This document shows positions 38,752 through 48,018 of a stretch of 52,696 nt of DNA, piece after piece. Positions within the stretch are counted from its first letter, which is position 1. Each line of letters starts with the position of its first letter. This DNA is from Marinobacterium sp. GTDB lineage: Bacteria; Pseudomonadota; Gammaproteobacteria; Pseudomonadales; Balneatricaceae. The translations under genes were made by a program, and so were the position numbers. Under the pieces are notes generated by a model. The model was not told where the DNA came from and did no database searches. It worked only from the letters and a program-made list of their open reading frames with translations. The stretch covers positions 1-52,696 of the forward strand of contig JAUWAC010000018.1 of assembly GCA_030602245.1 (NCBI GenBank), given 5' to 3'.

Positions 38752-39099
38752 TTAGATACCCCACAGAATCTGGATGCCCCACACAACGTAAATAAACGCC
38801 AGCAGGCCACAAACGGACTGGAACAGGAAACGAGCACCGGTCGCCTTGATATAGTCAGTTGACACTGACCACATGCCGATCCAGGCGTGGGCAACCAGAG
38901 ACAGCAGCGCCAGCAGCGAGAAGATACGCATCAGCGTGCCTTCGAACAGGCCTTTCCACTGGTTGTAATCCAGATCCGGATTGAACAGCAGGTAACCGAT
39001 CATGAAAACGGTGTAAGACAGCAGGACGACAGCGGTAATGCGCTGCACCATCCAGTCATACAGGCCGCTGCGACCGAAACTTGTGATAGTAGTTACCAT
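38752..39099 (-). CDS. sdhD: Succinate dehydrogenase membrane anchor SdhD
   Basis: 115-aa membrane anchor with three membrane helices. FGRSGLYDWMVQRITAVVLL at the N-terminus and the heme-ligand region LLSLVAHAWIGMWSVSTDYI. Its start MVTTITSFGRS at 39099 overlaps the end of sdhC by 7 bp (ATGGTAA), so they are translationally coupled; another ATG two codons upstream is less likely. Confidence 0.93.
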   Translation of the reverse strand: MVTTITSFGRSGLYDWMVQRITAVVLLSYTVFMIGYLLFNPDLDYNQWKGLFEGTLMRIFSLLALLSLVAHAWIGMWSVSTDYIKATGARFLFQSVCGLLAFIYVVWGIQILWGI

Positions 39100-39470
39100 A
39101 TCCAAACCCCCGCCAGCAGAATTGCGATAACAGCAACGACAATGGTGACTTTTGCTGCCAGACGACCGCTTTCCAGCTCTTCAAAGTACCCGGCATCCAT
39201 AAACAGATGCTTGATGCCTGCAAAGAAATGGTAAAGCAGTGCTGATACCAGACCCCATGCAATGAGTTTTGCCAGGAAGGACTCCTGGAGCATCTCCTGG
39301 GCTTGCGCAAAACCTTCAGGAGACTCCAGCGACAGCCCCAACGCATACACCATGAAGATGGCGCCAAAGAACAGCGCTACACCTGTGATTCGATGCAGGA
39401 TGGAAGAGATCGCCGGTAGTGGCTGTTTGATTGTTCGCAGATCTAAGTTTACAGGTCTATTTTTGTTCAC
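39093..39470 (-). CDS. sdhC: Succinate dehydrogenase cytochrome b556 subunit SdhC
   Basis: 125-aa anchor with three membrane helices. N-terminal NKNRPVNLDLRTIKQPLPAI and SILHRITGVALFFG (quinone-site Ser/Arg region), and the heme histidine in LLYHFFAGIKHLFMD. First gene of sdhCDAB, with a leader of about 120 nt downstream of its predicted promoter. Confidence 0.95.
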   Translation of the reverse strand: MNKNRPVNLDLRTIKQPLPAISSILHRITGVALFFGAIFMVYALGLSLESPEGFAQAQEMLQESFLAKLIAWGLVSALLYHFFAGIKHLFMDAGYFEELESGRLAAKVTIVVAVIAILLAGVWIW

Positions 39471-39548
39471 GGCTCTAGTTCACACTCTTGCGGCCCTGTT
39501 GCAAGGCTCGGTTGCTTGGAAGTGCTCAGAGAGTAGTACCTCGAGATG

Positions 39549-39592
39549 CCTGAAATGCGCTCATATGTTTTGGTTATCCGAGCCATTTCAGG
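39549..39592 (-). promoter_or_regulatory. Stem-loop in the sdhC mRNA leader
   Basis: Read on the - strand, CCTGAAATG-GCTC and GAGC-GCATTTCAGG arms pair over 13 bp with one bulged base and a 17-nt AT-rich loop. It begins at or next to the predicted sdhC transcription start (about 39592). A 5'-terminal hairpin could protect the mRNA or be the target of a regulator. Confidence 0.5.
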
Positions 39593-39598
39593 TGCCGG

Positions 39599-39627
39599 AG
39601 TATAGACACTTCGCCCATTGAAAACAA
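39599..39627 (-). promoter_or_regulatory. Sigma70 promoter of sdhCDAB
   Basis: On the - strand: -35 TTGTTT (39627-39622), 17-bp spacer, -10 TATACT (39604-39599). Transcription would start near 39592. Confidence 0.6.
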
Positions 39628-39775
39628 CGAACGCAGGCCCGCATTAGCCTTATGTCCAATACCTCGGGCCCCCGGTTTGCCCTCCTTTCGCAGCACCCAT
39701 AATACGGCCAGAAACGGCGTTGCGGATTAAAAAATTCCTCATGATGCAATGCAGCAAATTAGCCCTTTGGTTAAA

Positions 39776-39803
39776 TTGACAATCCCCGGCCAATCACTAT
39801 AGT
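39776..39803 (+). promoter_or_regulatory. Sigma70 promoter of gltA
   Basis: Perfect -35 TTGACA (39776-39781), 16-bp spacer and -10 TATAGT (39798-39803), about 95 bp ahead of the gltA start codon. Confidence 0.75.
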
Positions 39804-39903
39804 TGTGGCTCACTGTTCGGGAGAGCAGACGATCCTGCGCGCCCCGAAAACAAGCGACTGACAACAAGTCGCAGCTATTACAACCGAATGATAGGAGCCT
39901 CGA

Positions 39904-41184
39904 ATGGCTGACAAGAAAGCACGTTTGACAGTCGACGGCCTGGAAGACGCTATTGAACTTCCAGTCTACAGCGGAACGGAAGGTCCGGACGTTATCGACG
40001 TTCGCCCTCTGACTGGCCAAGGTCTGTTCACCTATGATCCCGGGTTTGTATCCACCGCGGCTTGCGAGTCAAAACTGACTTATATCGATGGCGCCAACGG
40101 TATCCTGCTGCACGCCGGCTACCCGATCGAGCAGCTTGCCCAGCACTCAGACTACCTCGAGGTCTGCTATCTCCTTCTGAACGGCGAACTGCCGACACCG
40201 GAGCAGAAAGAGCAGTTCGTCAACACCGTCACCAACCACACCATGGTGCACGAGCAGATGAGCCATTTCTTCAATGGCTTCCGTCGTGACGCGCACCCGA
40301 TGGCGATCATGTGTGGTGTCGTCGGTGCACTGTCAGCCTTCTATCATGACTCTCTCGACATCAACGACCCGCATCACCGCGAGGTGTGCGCCTATCGCCT
40401 GATCGCGAAGATGCCGACGCTGGCCGCGATGTGCTACAAGTACTCGATCGGCCAGCCGTTCATCTTCCCGCGCAACGAGATGAGCTACGCCGAGAACTTC
40501 CTGCACATGATGTTCTCGACCCCGTGCGGCGAATACAAGGTCAGCCCGACCCTGGCCAAGGCGATGGACAAGATCTTCATCCTCCACGCCGACCACGAAC
40601 AGAACGCCTCCACATCGACCGTACGTCTGGCCGGTTCGTCCGGTGCCAACCCGTTCGCCTGTATCGCTGCCGGTATCGCCGCGCTGTGGGGCCCGGCACA
40701 CGGCGGCGCCAACGAAGCCGTCCTGGTGATGCTGAACGAAATCGGCGACGAGTCGCGCATTCCGGAATTCATCGAGCGTGCCAAGGATCCGAACGATCCG
40801 TTCCGCCTGATGGGCTTCGGCCACCGCGTCTACCGCAACTTCGACCCGCGTGCGAAGGTCATGAAGCAGACCTGCGACGAGGTTCTGGCAGAGTTGGGCA
40901 TCGAAAACGACCCGCTGCTGAAGATCGCCAAGCGTCTGGAGCAGATCGCACTGGAAGACGACTACTTCGTTCAGCGCAAACTGTACCCGAACGTCGACTT
41001 CTACTCGGGCATCATCCTGAAGGCGATCGGCATTCCGACCAACATGTTCACCGTGATCTTCGCCCTGTCACGCACCATCGGCTGGATCTCACACTGGAAC
41101 GAGTTCCACTCCAGCCCGAACAAGATCGGTCGTCCGCGCCAGCTCTACACTGGCCCGAAAAAGCGCGACTATCCGGCCAAGTAA
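39904..41184 (+). CDS. gltA: Citrate synthase, type II
   Basis: 426-aa hexameric-type citrate synthase, first TCA step. It starts [20 protein letters not shown]. Catalytic histidines are in [18 protein letters not shown] and [18 protein letters not shown], and the Asp is in [14 protein letters not shown]. The length and N-terminal beta domain match the NADH-regulated gram-negative form. It is divergent from sdhC with its own promoter and terminator. Confidence 0.97.
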   Translation: MADKKARLTVDGLEDAIELPVYSGTEGPDVIDVRPLTGQGLFTYDPGFVSTAACESKLTYIDGANGILLHAGYPIEQLAQHSDYLEVCYLLLNGELPTPEQKEQFVNTVTNHTMVHEQMSHFFNGFRRDAHPMAIMCGVVGALSAFYHDSLDINDPHHREVCAYRLIAKMPTLAAMCYKYSIGQPFIFPRNEMSYAENFLHMMFSTPCGEYKVSPTLAKAMDKIFILHADHEQNASTSTVRLAGSSGANPFACIAAGIAALWGPAHGGANEAVLVMLNEIGDESRIPEFIERAKDPNDPFRLMGFGHRVYRNFDPRAKVMKQTCDEVLAELGIENDPLLKIAKRLEQIALEDDYFVQRKLYPNVDFYSGIILKAIGIPTNMFTVIFALSRTIGWISHWNEFHSSPNKIGRPRQLYTGPKKRDYPAK

Positions 41185-41208
41185 CAGGTACCGGATTTAG
41201 CGCCAATC

Positions 41209-41238
41209 AAACTGCCCGCTTCGTGCGGGCAGTTTTGT
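41209..41238 (+). terminator. gltA terminator
   Basis: AAACTGCCCGC, TTCGT loop, GCGGGCAGTTTT: an 11-bp perfect stem (41209-41219 with 41225-41235) ending in a T run, 25 bp past the gltA stop. Confidence 0.9.
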
Positions 41239-41367
41239 GTCTGCGCCCCGCCTTTTTCACCGCCACCACATGGCTCCATTCTTTGCCACAGGAAATCAGT
41301 GTTGCCGGACCGCAACCGAAGCTCCGACCCTGGCAGACGGGCACGCCGCTGCGCACAGCCGATATCA

Positions 41368-41410
41368 CTTTATAAAGGAAGAAGTACAGCCGCCTCGGGG
41401 GAGACGGCTG
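41368..41410 (-). terminator. Terminator of the preT-preA-carbamoylase operon
   Basis: On the - strand, CAGCCGTCTC and GAGGCGGCTG (41410-41387) form a 10-bp stem with one wobble pair and a CCCC loop. A pyrimidine-rich tail TACTTCTTCCTTTATAA follows. It lies 15 bp past the carbamoylase stop codon. Confidence 0.6.
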
Positions 41411-41424
41411 CGGGGGATCGGCGC

Positions 41425-42705
41425 TCAGCAGATGCCTGAACGCTCCAGCATGGCGTGCAACAGCACGTTGCAACCGACCTCCAGATCCTTCGGATCGGCG
41501 TTTTCGATCTCATTGTGGCTGATGCCATTCTCACAGGGCACGAAGATCATCCCGGCGGGACAGACTTCTGCCATAAAGATCGCATCGTGGCCGGCACCGC
41601 TGACGATATCCATATGCGGAACGCCCAGACGCTCGGCACCGGCACGCACTGCCTCGACGCAGTCATCGTGGAAATAGAGGGCCGGGAAGTTGGCGGTCGG
41701 TTTGAGTTCCAGCTCCAGACCACTCTCCTCCTTCAGCGTGGCCAGCACCTTTTCCAGCTCGCTGATCATGTGTGCCAGCTGATCTTCTTCCAGATGACGG
41801 AAATCGATGCTGACCAGCACCTCACCCGGAATCACGTTACGCGAGCCGGGATAGGCTTCGATATGGCCACAGGTGCCACAGGCATACGGCTGGTGTTCCA
41901 GCGCGATACGATTGACCGCTTTGATCACCTCAGCGGCCCCCAACAGCGCGTCCTTGCGCAGATGCATCGGCGTCGGACCGGCATGGGACTCAACCCCTTT
42001 CAGCGTCAGATCGAACCACTTCTGGCCGAGACAGCCGATCACCACACCGATCGTTTTCTCCTCGTTTTCGAGAATCGGCCCCTGTTCGATGTGCGCTTCA
42101 AAGTAGGCACCGACCGGATGCCCGGGCACCGGCTCGGGCCCTGCATAACCGATGCGCTTGAGTTCATCACCGACCTTCGCACCTTCGTAGTCGGCGATAT
42201 CATAGGTCTCCTCAAGATCGAACTTGCCGATAAAGACGCCGGACCCCATCATGCAGGGCGCAAAACGCGAGCCCTCCTCGTTGGTCCAGACCGCGACCTC
42301 GATCGGGGCCTCGGTGACGATGCCGAAATCGTTGAGGGTACGGATCACCTCCAGCCCCGACATGACCCCAAAGCAGCCATCGAACTTGCCGCCGGTGGGC
42401 TGCGTATCGATATGACTGCCGGTCATGATCGGCGGCAGCGAGTCATCCTTGCCGGCGCGACGGGCGAAGATGTTGCCGATCGCATCGATTCTGACCGTAC
42501 AGCCCGCCTCTTCACACCATTTCACGAACAGATCACGGCCCTGTCGATCCAGATCGGTCAGCGCCAGGCGGCAGACACCGCCCTTGGGGGTGGCGCCGAT
42601 CTGCGCCAGATCCATCAGTGACTGCCACAGACGCGCCCCGTTGACTCTCAGATTGGTGATACCGGCGCTCGTACCGGCGGCCTTGACCAGTGTTTCTACA
42701 GACAT
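41425..42705 (-). CDS. Zn-dependent N-carbamoyl-amino acid hydrolase (beta-ureidopropionase type)
   Basis: M20-family amidase of 426 aa. Metal ligands are in GSHIDTQPTGGKFDGCFGV, NEEGSRFAPCMMGSG, HIEQGPILE and SGAGHDAIFMAEVCPAGMIF. Beside preT, preA and a dihydropyrimidinase gene, the expected substrate is N-carbamoyl-beta-alanine (from uracil) or its methyl form (from thymine), giving beta-alanine, ammonia and CO2. The sequence alone cannot exclude N-carbamoyl-L-amino acids. It is the third gene of the leftward operon, 17 bp after preA. Confidence 0.85.
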   Translation of the reverse strand: MSVETLVKAAGTSAGITNLRVNGARLWQSLMDLAQIGATPKGGVCRLALTDLDRQGRDLFVKWCEEAGCTVRIDAIGNIFARRAGKDDSLPPIMTGSHIDTQPTGGKFDGCFGVMSGLEVIRTLNDFGIVTEAPIEVAVWTNEEGSRFAPCMMGSGVFIGKFDLEETYDIADYEGAKVGDELKRIGYAGPEPVPGHPVGAYFEAHIEQGPILENEEKTIGVVIGCLGQKWFDLTLKGVESHAGPTPMHLRKDALLGAAEVIKAVNRIALEHQPYACGTCGHIEAYPGSRNVIPGEVLVSIDFRHLEEDQLAHMISELEKVLATLKEESGLELELKPTANFPALYFHDDCVEAVRAGAERLGVPHMDIVSGAGHDAIFMAEVCPAGMIFVPCENGISHNEIENADPKDLEVGCNVLLHAMLERSGIC

Positions 42706-42722
42706 GGGTCTATCTCCTCTGC

Positions 42723-43991
42723 TTATTCCCGGAACGGGTTGCGTGGGTCCTGGGTCCAGTTCATATAGGGCAGCCCGGTATCCTGCGCGACCATGGTGAT
42801 GCAGTCGTCCACCGGACAGGTGATCTCACACAGGTTACAGCCGACACATTCCTCGTCCTTGACGGTGTAGAGGTTGGTGCCATCGGCCAGCAGCTGCTTG
42901 TCGATCGCCTGATGGGAGGTATCTTCACAGGCGATGTGGCAGCGACCGCAGTTGATGCATTTGTCCTGATCGATACTGGCGATCACCTTGTAATTCATAT
43001 CGAGGTATTTCCAGTCGGTGGTGTTGGCCACCGCCATGCCGCGAAAGTCCTCGATGCGGGCAAAGCCCTTCTCATCCATCCAGCGCGACAGGCCATCCTT
43101 CATGCCTTCAACAATGCGGAAGCCGTGCAGCATCGCGGCGGTGCACACCTGCACCGAGGTCGCCCCAAGGCTGATGAACTCAGCCGCACCACGCCAGGTG
43201 CTCACGCCACCGATGCCACACAGCAGTTTGCCGTGGGTTTCCGGATCGCGTGCGATCTCGGCCAGCATGTTCAGCGCGATCGGCTTCACCGCCGGGCCAC
43301 ACATGCCCCCGTGCGTACTCTGGCTACCGACGATCGGGCGCGCCACCATGCGATCCAGATCAAGCCCGGTAATGGAGTTGAGCGTGTTGATCAGCGACAC
43401 CGCATCGGCGCCTCCGCGGAACGCCGCGCGGGCCGGGAAGCGCACATCGGTGACATTGGGTGTCATTTTCACCATCACCGGCATGCTGCAGTACTGCTTG
43501 CACCAGCGCGTCACCATCTCGACATACTCCGGCACCTGCCCCACGGCAGCGCCCATGCCGCGCTCCGGCATACCGTGCGGACAGCCGAAGTTAAGCTCCA
43601 GACCATCGGCGCCGGTCTGTTCGACCAGTTTGACGATCCGTTTCCAGGACTCCTCTTCGCAGGGCACCATCAGCGACACGATCAGCGCCCGATCGGGCCA
43701 GTTGCGCTTGGTGTCCTCGATCTCGCGCAGGTTGACCTCCAGTGGGCGGTCGGTGATCAGTTCGATGTTGTTGAAACCGATCACATCGCCGTTGGGACCG
43801 TACATCGCCGAATAGCGTGACGACACGTTTACCGGCGCCGGATCTTCGCCCAGCGTTTTCCAGACCACACCGCCCCAGCCCGCTTCAAAGGCGCGCTCGA
43901 CGTTGTACTGCTTGTCGGTCGGCGGCGCAGATGCCAGCCAGAACGGGTTGGGGGCCTTGATGCCCGCGAATTCGATACTCAAGTCAGCCAT
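42723..43991 (-). CDS. preA: NAD-dependent dihydropyrimidine dehydrogenase, PreA subunit
   Basis: Catalytic FMN/Fe-S subunit of 422 aa that reduces uracil and thymine. The dihydroorotate dehydrogenase-like barrel has APPTDKQYNVERAF, LELNFGCPHGMPERGMGAAVGQ (active-site Cys region), INTLNSITGLDLD and GIGGVSTWRGAAEFI. The C-terminal ferredoxin domain has two 4Fe-4S motifs, CINCGRCHIAC and CVGCNLCEITCPVDDC. It pairs with PreT, whose gene ends 2 bp upstream. Confidence 0.96.
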   Translation of the reverse strand: MADLSIEFAGIKAPNPFWLASAPPTDKQYNVERAFEAGWGGVVWKTLGEDPAPVNVSSRYSAMYGPNGDVIGFNNIELITDRPLEVNLREIEDTKRNWPDRALIVSLMVPCEEESWKRIVKLVEQTGADGLELNFGCPHGMPERGMGAAVGQVPEYVEMVTRWCKQYCSMPVMVKMTPNVTDVRFPARAAFRGGADAVSLINTLNSITGLDLDRMVARPIVGSQSTHGGMCGPAVKPIALNMLAEIARDPETHGKLLCGIGGVSTWRGAAEFISLGATSVQVCTAAMLHGFRIVEGMKDGLSRWMDEKGFARIEDFRGMAVANTTDWKYLDMNYKVIASIDQDKCINCGRCHIACEDTSHQAIDKQLLADGTNLYTVKDEECVGCNLCEITCPVDDCITMVAQDTGLPYMNWTQDPRNPFRE

Positions 43992-43993
43992 GA

Positions 43994-45349
43994 TTAGTGA
44001 TCCCCCGCTGCCATCAGATCCTGATGAATAGACTCTGCCGCCTGTTTGCCCTGCTGTACCGCTTCGACCGTCAGATCCTGCCCGAGCCCGGTACAGTCGC
44101 CACCGGCATATACGCCGCTCAGTGTCGTGCGCAGTTTCTCGTCGACCAGCAGCTTGCCACCACTGATCTCAAGCGTCGGCGCCAGATCATCGCTCACCAT
44201 GACCTGCCCGATCGCCTTGAAGATCGCCCGCGCCTGCAGCGTGAAGCTGCGATCGCTATCCACCAGTCGACCGTTTTCGTCACAGGCGGTGCGCACAAAC
44301 CGCATGCCGGCAACCCGGCCATCGTTATCCAGCTCAATCGCATCGGGGCGCGCCCAGGTGCGGATCTGCACGCCGGCATCGCGAGCCAGCGCCTGTTCAT
44401 GCCCGGTTGCCGACATCGCCTCTTCACCGCGACGGTAGACCAGATGCACCTCTTCGGCGCCCAGACGCTTGATCTGCACCGCCATATCGATGGCCGTATT
44501 ACCGGCCCCGATCACCACCGCGCTTTCCGGCACCGGCAGCGTGGTCAGATCGTCGGTTGAGCGCAGCTCCCGGATATAGTCCACGGCAGACATCACTCCG
44601 GGGGCCTCTTCATGCCCGAGCGCCAGCGTGCGTGTGGAGCCAAGGCCAATGGCGAGGAACACGGCGTCATAATCGGCCTGCAGCTGGCTCAGCGAGATAT
44701 CGCGACCGAGGGCCGAACCGTAGACGATTTCAATGCCCCCGATACCGAGCAGAAACTCGACTTCTTTCTGCGCAAAATCGTCGGTCATCTTGTAACGGGC
44801 GATGCCGTACTCATTCAGGCCGCCCGCCTTCGGCTGCGCCTCATGAATCACCACATCGTGACCATGCATTGCCAGCCGATGCGCACAGGCAAGACCTGCC
44901 GGCCCGGCCCCGACGATGGCGACGCGCTTGCCGGTCGGCTGCGCACGCGTAAAGGGGTGCGAGGACGTATCGGCGTTGTCGGTGGCATAACGCTGCAACA
45001 GCCCGATCAGCACCGGCGCGCACTCATCGGCCTTGTTACGGACACATGCCTGCTCACAGAGAATCTCGGTCGGACAGACCCGGGCGCAGCTGCCACCGAG
45101 AATGTTCTCGCTCCATATCGTGTGCGCAGCGCCATCGACATTGTCCTGCGCGATCTGCCGGATGAATTCCGGAATATCGATGTCGCTCGGACAGGCGTTG
45201 ACGCAGGGTGCGTCGTAACAGTACAGACAGCGCGCGCTTTCCAGCGCAGCCTGTCGCTCGGTCAGCGGTGGTGCGATATCGCTGAAGCGCGCCTTCAGCT
45301 GCTCCGGTTCGACCTGAGTGGTCTCCAGATGTTTGAGTGGCTCAATCAT
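43994..45349 (-). CDS. preT: Dihydropyrimidine dehydrogenase, PreT subunit
   Basis: 451-aa NAD/FAD electron-input subunit, related to the small subunit of glutamate synthase. N-terminal Fe-S ligands ARCLYCYDAPCVNACPSDID and ILGGSCARVCPTEILCEQAC, FAD motif VAIVGAGPAGLACAHRLA, NAD motif VVIGAGNTAIDMAVQIKRLG, and C-terminal GVYAGGDCTGLGQDLTVEAV. First gene of the leftward operon, with a sigma54-like promoter and a RutR-type box upstream. Confidence 0.95.
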   Translation of the reverse strand: MIEPLKHLETTQVEPEQLKARFSDIAPPLTERQAALESARCLYCYDAPCVNACPSDIDIPEFIRQIAQDNVDGAAHTIWSENILGGSCARVCPTEILCEQACVRNKADECAPVLIGLLQRYATDNADTSSHPFTRAQPTGKRVAIVGAGPAGLACAHRLAMHGHDVVIHEAQPKAGGLNEYGIARYKMTDDFAQKEVEFLLGIGGIEIVYGSALGRDISLSQLQADYDAVFLAIGLGSTRTLALGHEEAPGVMSAVDYIRELRSTDDLTTLPVPESAVVIGAGNTAIDMAVQIKRLGAEEVHLVYRRGEEAMSATGHEQALARDAGVQIRTWARPDAIELDNDGRVAGMRFVRTACDENGRLVDSDRSFTLQARAIFKAIGQVMVSDDLAPTLEISGGKLLVDEKLRTTLSGVYAGGDCTGLGQDLTVEAVQQGKQAAESIHQDLMAAGDH

Positions 45350-45392
45350 GCTTTGACAGCCTCTTTCTTCGTTGTAATCGGTTCACTGCCAA

Positions 45393-45409
45393 ATGCATCG
45401 GCCGTGCCA
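45393..45409 (-). promoter_or_regulatory. -24/-12 (sigma54-like) promoter of preT operon
   Basis: On the - strand TGGCACG-N4-ATGCAT, one mismatch from TGGCACG-N4-TTGCW, with the invariant GG and GC at the correct spacing. Transcription would start near 45383, giving a leader of about 34 nt. A RutR-type box lies 2 bp upstream. No clear NtrC site was found. Confidence 0.6.
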
Positions 45410-45410
45410 C

Positions 45411-45432
45411 CTTTTGACCACGCGGTCAAAAG
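45411..45432. promoter_or_regulatory. RutR-type operator, box 1
   Basis: Perfect 9-bp inverted repeat: CTTTTGACC - ACGC - GGTCAAAAG. The core TTGACCACGCGGTCAA matches the E. coli RutR motif TTGACCANNTGGTCAA at all but one informative base. It lies between the divergent preT and regulator genes. A TTGACT element (45434-45439) directly beside it may be the -35 of the regulator gene. Confidence 0.75.
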
Positions 45433-45592
45433 GTTGACTGAAATCGGCCCGCTTTTCGCATTAACCCACTGAATAAAAAAGGTTACTTTTTTAACCAAAC
45501 ACCTGAAAATTCACCCTTCAGGCCCGCCACGGCGGCGCTTGCTGGAGCAGCATCCGGCACTCAGGCCGACCCGAATTGGCGCCCGGCAGCCC

Positions 45593-45613
45593 GCACCGGT
45601 ACCATACTGGTGC
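45593..45613. promoter_or_regulatory. Imperfect palindrome ahead of rutR-like gene
   Basis: Arms GCACCGGTA and TACTGGTGC around CCA pair at 8 of 9 positions, 60 bp ahead of the regulator start. The GGTGC ends resemble an NtrC half-site, but the spacing does not fit the NtrC consensus. Function unknown. Confidence 0.3.
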
Positions 45614-45673
45614 ACCCGCGAGGGCAGAAAATACCCGCCGAGCCCCCAGATTGAGTGGTACAGACAGAACGCG

Positions 45674-46324
45674 ATGGCAGATAAAAAGACACCGAAACGG
45701 GCACGTCGCCCACTGACCGAAATCCGTCAGGACAATATTGACCAGATCCTCAAGGCCGCCGAACGGCAGTTCGCCGAAACCGGCTTTTCCGGCACCACCG
45801 TCGCCGCCATCGCCGATGCTGCGGGCCTGCCCAAGCCCAATGTGCTGTATTACTTCAAATCCAAGGAGGGGCTGTATCGCGCCGTGCTGAAACGGATTCT
45901 CGAGCTCTGGATGGAGGCGATGCATGATCTGAGTGCCGACGACCATCCCCGCGAAGCACTGCGCGACTATATAGTGCGCAAGATACGCCAGTCCCGGGAC
46001 TACCCCGATGCGTCGAAGATCTTTGCCGCGGAGATCCTGCATGGCGCCCCCTACATCCGCGCAGAACTCGAAGGCCCGCTGAAGGTCCAGTTTGACGACA
46101 CCGTCGAGGTGATCCGCGCCTGGATCGCCAAAGGCTGGATGGAGCCGGTCAGCCCCGAGCACCTGCTGTTTACGCTCTGGGCAGCGACCCAGTCCTACGC
46201 CGATTTCAGCCTGCAGATGCGGGTACTGCTGGCACGCGACGAGCTGCGCGACGACGACTTTGATAACGGTATCGAGCTGCTGACCCGACTGGTACTGAAA
46301 GGCTGCGGCGTTAAAATCGTCTGA
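45674..46324 (+). CDS. rutR: TetR-family regulator, RutR-like
   Basis: 216-aa repressor with an N-terminal TetR helix-turn-helix (IDQILKAAERQFAETGFSGTTVAAIADAAGLPKPNVLYYFKSKEGLY, residues about 20-66) and the RutR-type C-terminal domain (SKIFAAEILHGAPYI, WAATQSYADF). E. coli RutR binds uracil and thymine, which release it from DNA. Three boxes matching the RutR motif around this gene, and pyrimidine genes on both sides, support the same role. The ATG at 45674 gives MADKKTPKRARRPLTEIRQD; its ribosome site is weak. It sits between the preT operon and the dihydropyrimidinase operon. Confidence 0.88.
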   Translation: MADKKTPKRARRPLTEIRQDNIDQILKAAERQFAETGFSGTTVAAIADAAGLPKPNVLYYFKSKEGLYRAVLKRILELWMEAMHDLSADDHPREALRDYIVRKIRQSRDYPDASKIFAAEILHGAPYIRAELEGPLKVQFDDTVEVIRAWIAKGWMEPVSPEHLLFTLWAATQSYADFSLQMRVLLARDELRDDDFDNGIELLTRLVLKGCGVKIV

Positions 46325-46336
46325 CCATCCGGTCAA
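46321..46336. promoter_or_regulatory. RutR-type operator, box 2
   Basis: CTGACCATCCGGTCAA, 12 of 14 informative bases of the RutR motif. It overlaps the stop codon of the regulator gene and lies about 170 bp ahead of box 3. It may assist looping or shut down read-through into hydA. Confidence 0.5.
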
Positions 46337-46488
46337 CCGCACCAAAACGAGGCTCGACGCTCGAAAGCTGAACACCGTTTCCGGACCGAGCCTCCCTCCC
46401 GCCCTTACCCCCCCCGCCATCGACGCCCGCGCCCTGAACAAAATTAACCAAACCTTTTCAATGGTTTATTAAAAATTCGCGCCACCTT

Positions 46489-46504
46489 TTGTCCAGCTGG
46501 TCAA
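46489..46504. promoter_or_regulatory. RutR-type operator, box 3
   Basis: TTGTCCAGCTGGTCAA differs from TTGACCANNTGGTCAA at a single base. It overlaps the -24 element of the hydA promoter, so binding would directly exclude RNA polymerase. Confidence 0.75.
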
Positions 46505-46513
46505 ACAATTGCA
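46498..46513 (+). promoter_or_regulatory. -24/-12 (sigma54-like) promoter of hydA operon
   Basis: TGGTCAAACAATTGCA: GG and GC are exactly 10 bp apart and the -12 element TTGCA is perfect, while the rest of the -24 element is weak. Transcription would start near 46524, about 30 nt ahead of the hydA start codon. Its weaker -24 may reflect the shared bases with the RutR box. Confidence 0.5.
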
Positions 46514-46516
46514 TAG

Positions 46517-47998
<1,482 letters not shown>

Positions 47999-48018
47999 AT
48001 CGCATGCAGGAGTCGAGA

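Larger units (their letters stand above)
39471..39903. other. 433-bp divergent sdhC/gltA control region
   Basis: No gene. It holds the sdhC promoter (39599-39627, - strand), a transcribed sdhC leader with a stem-loop (39549-39592), an AT-rich middle (39620-39770), and the gltA promoter (39776-39803, + strand). The gltA leader of about 90 nt ends with a GATAGGAGCC ribosome binding site before the ATG. Confidence 0.7.

Noticed and set aside
45481..45496. GGTTA-CTTTTT-TAACC inverted repeat as a terminator or operator
   Set aside because: Short arms in an AT-rich stretch; no gene ends there and the motif does not recur at the other pyrimidine promoters.
45593..45614. NtrC binding site
   Set aside because: Only one half (TGGTGCA) fits; the other half is off by 6 bp in spacing.
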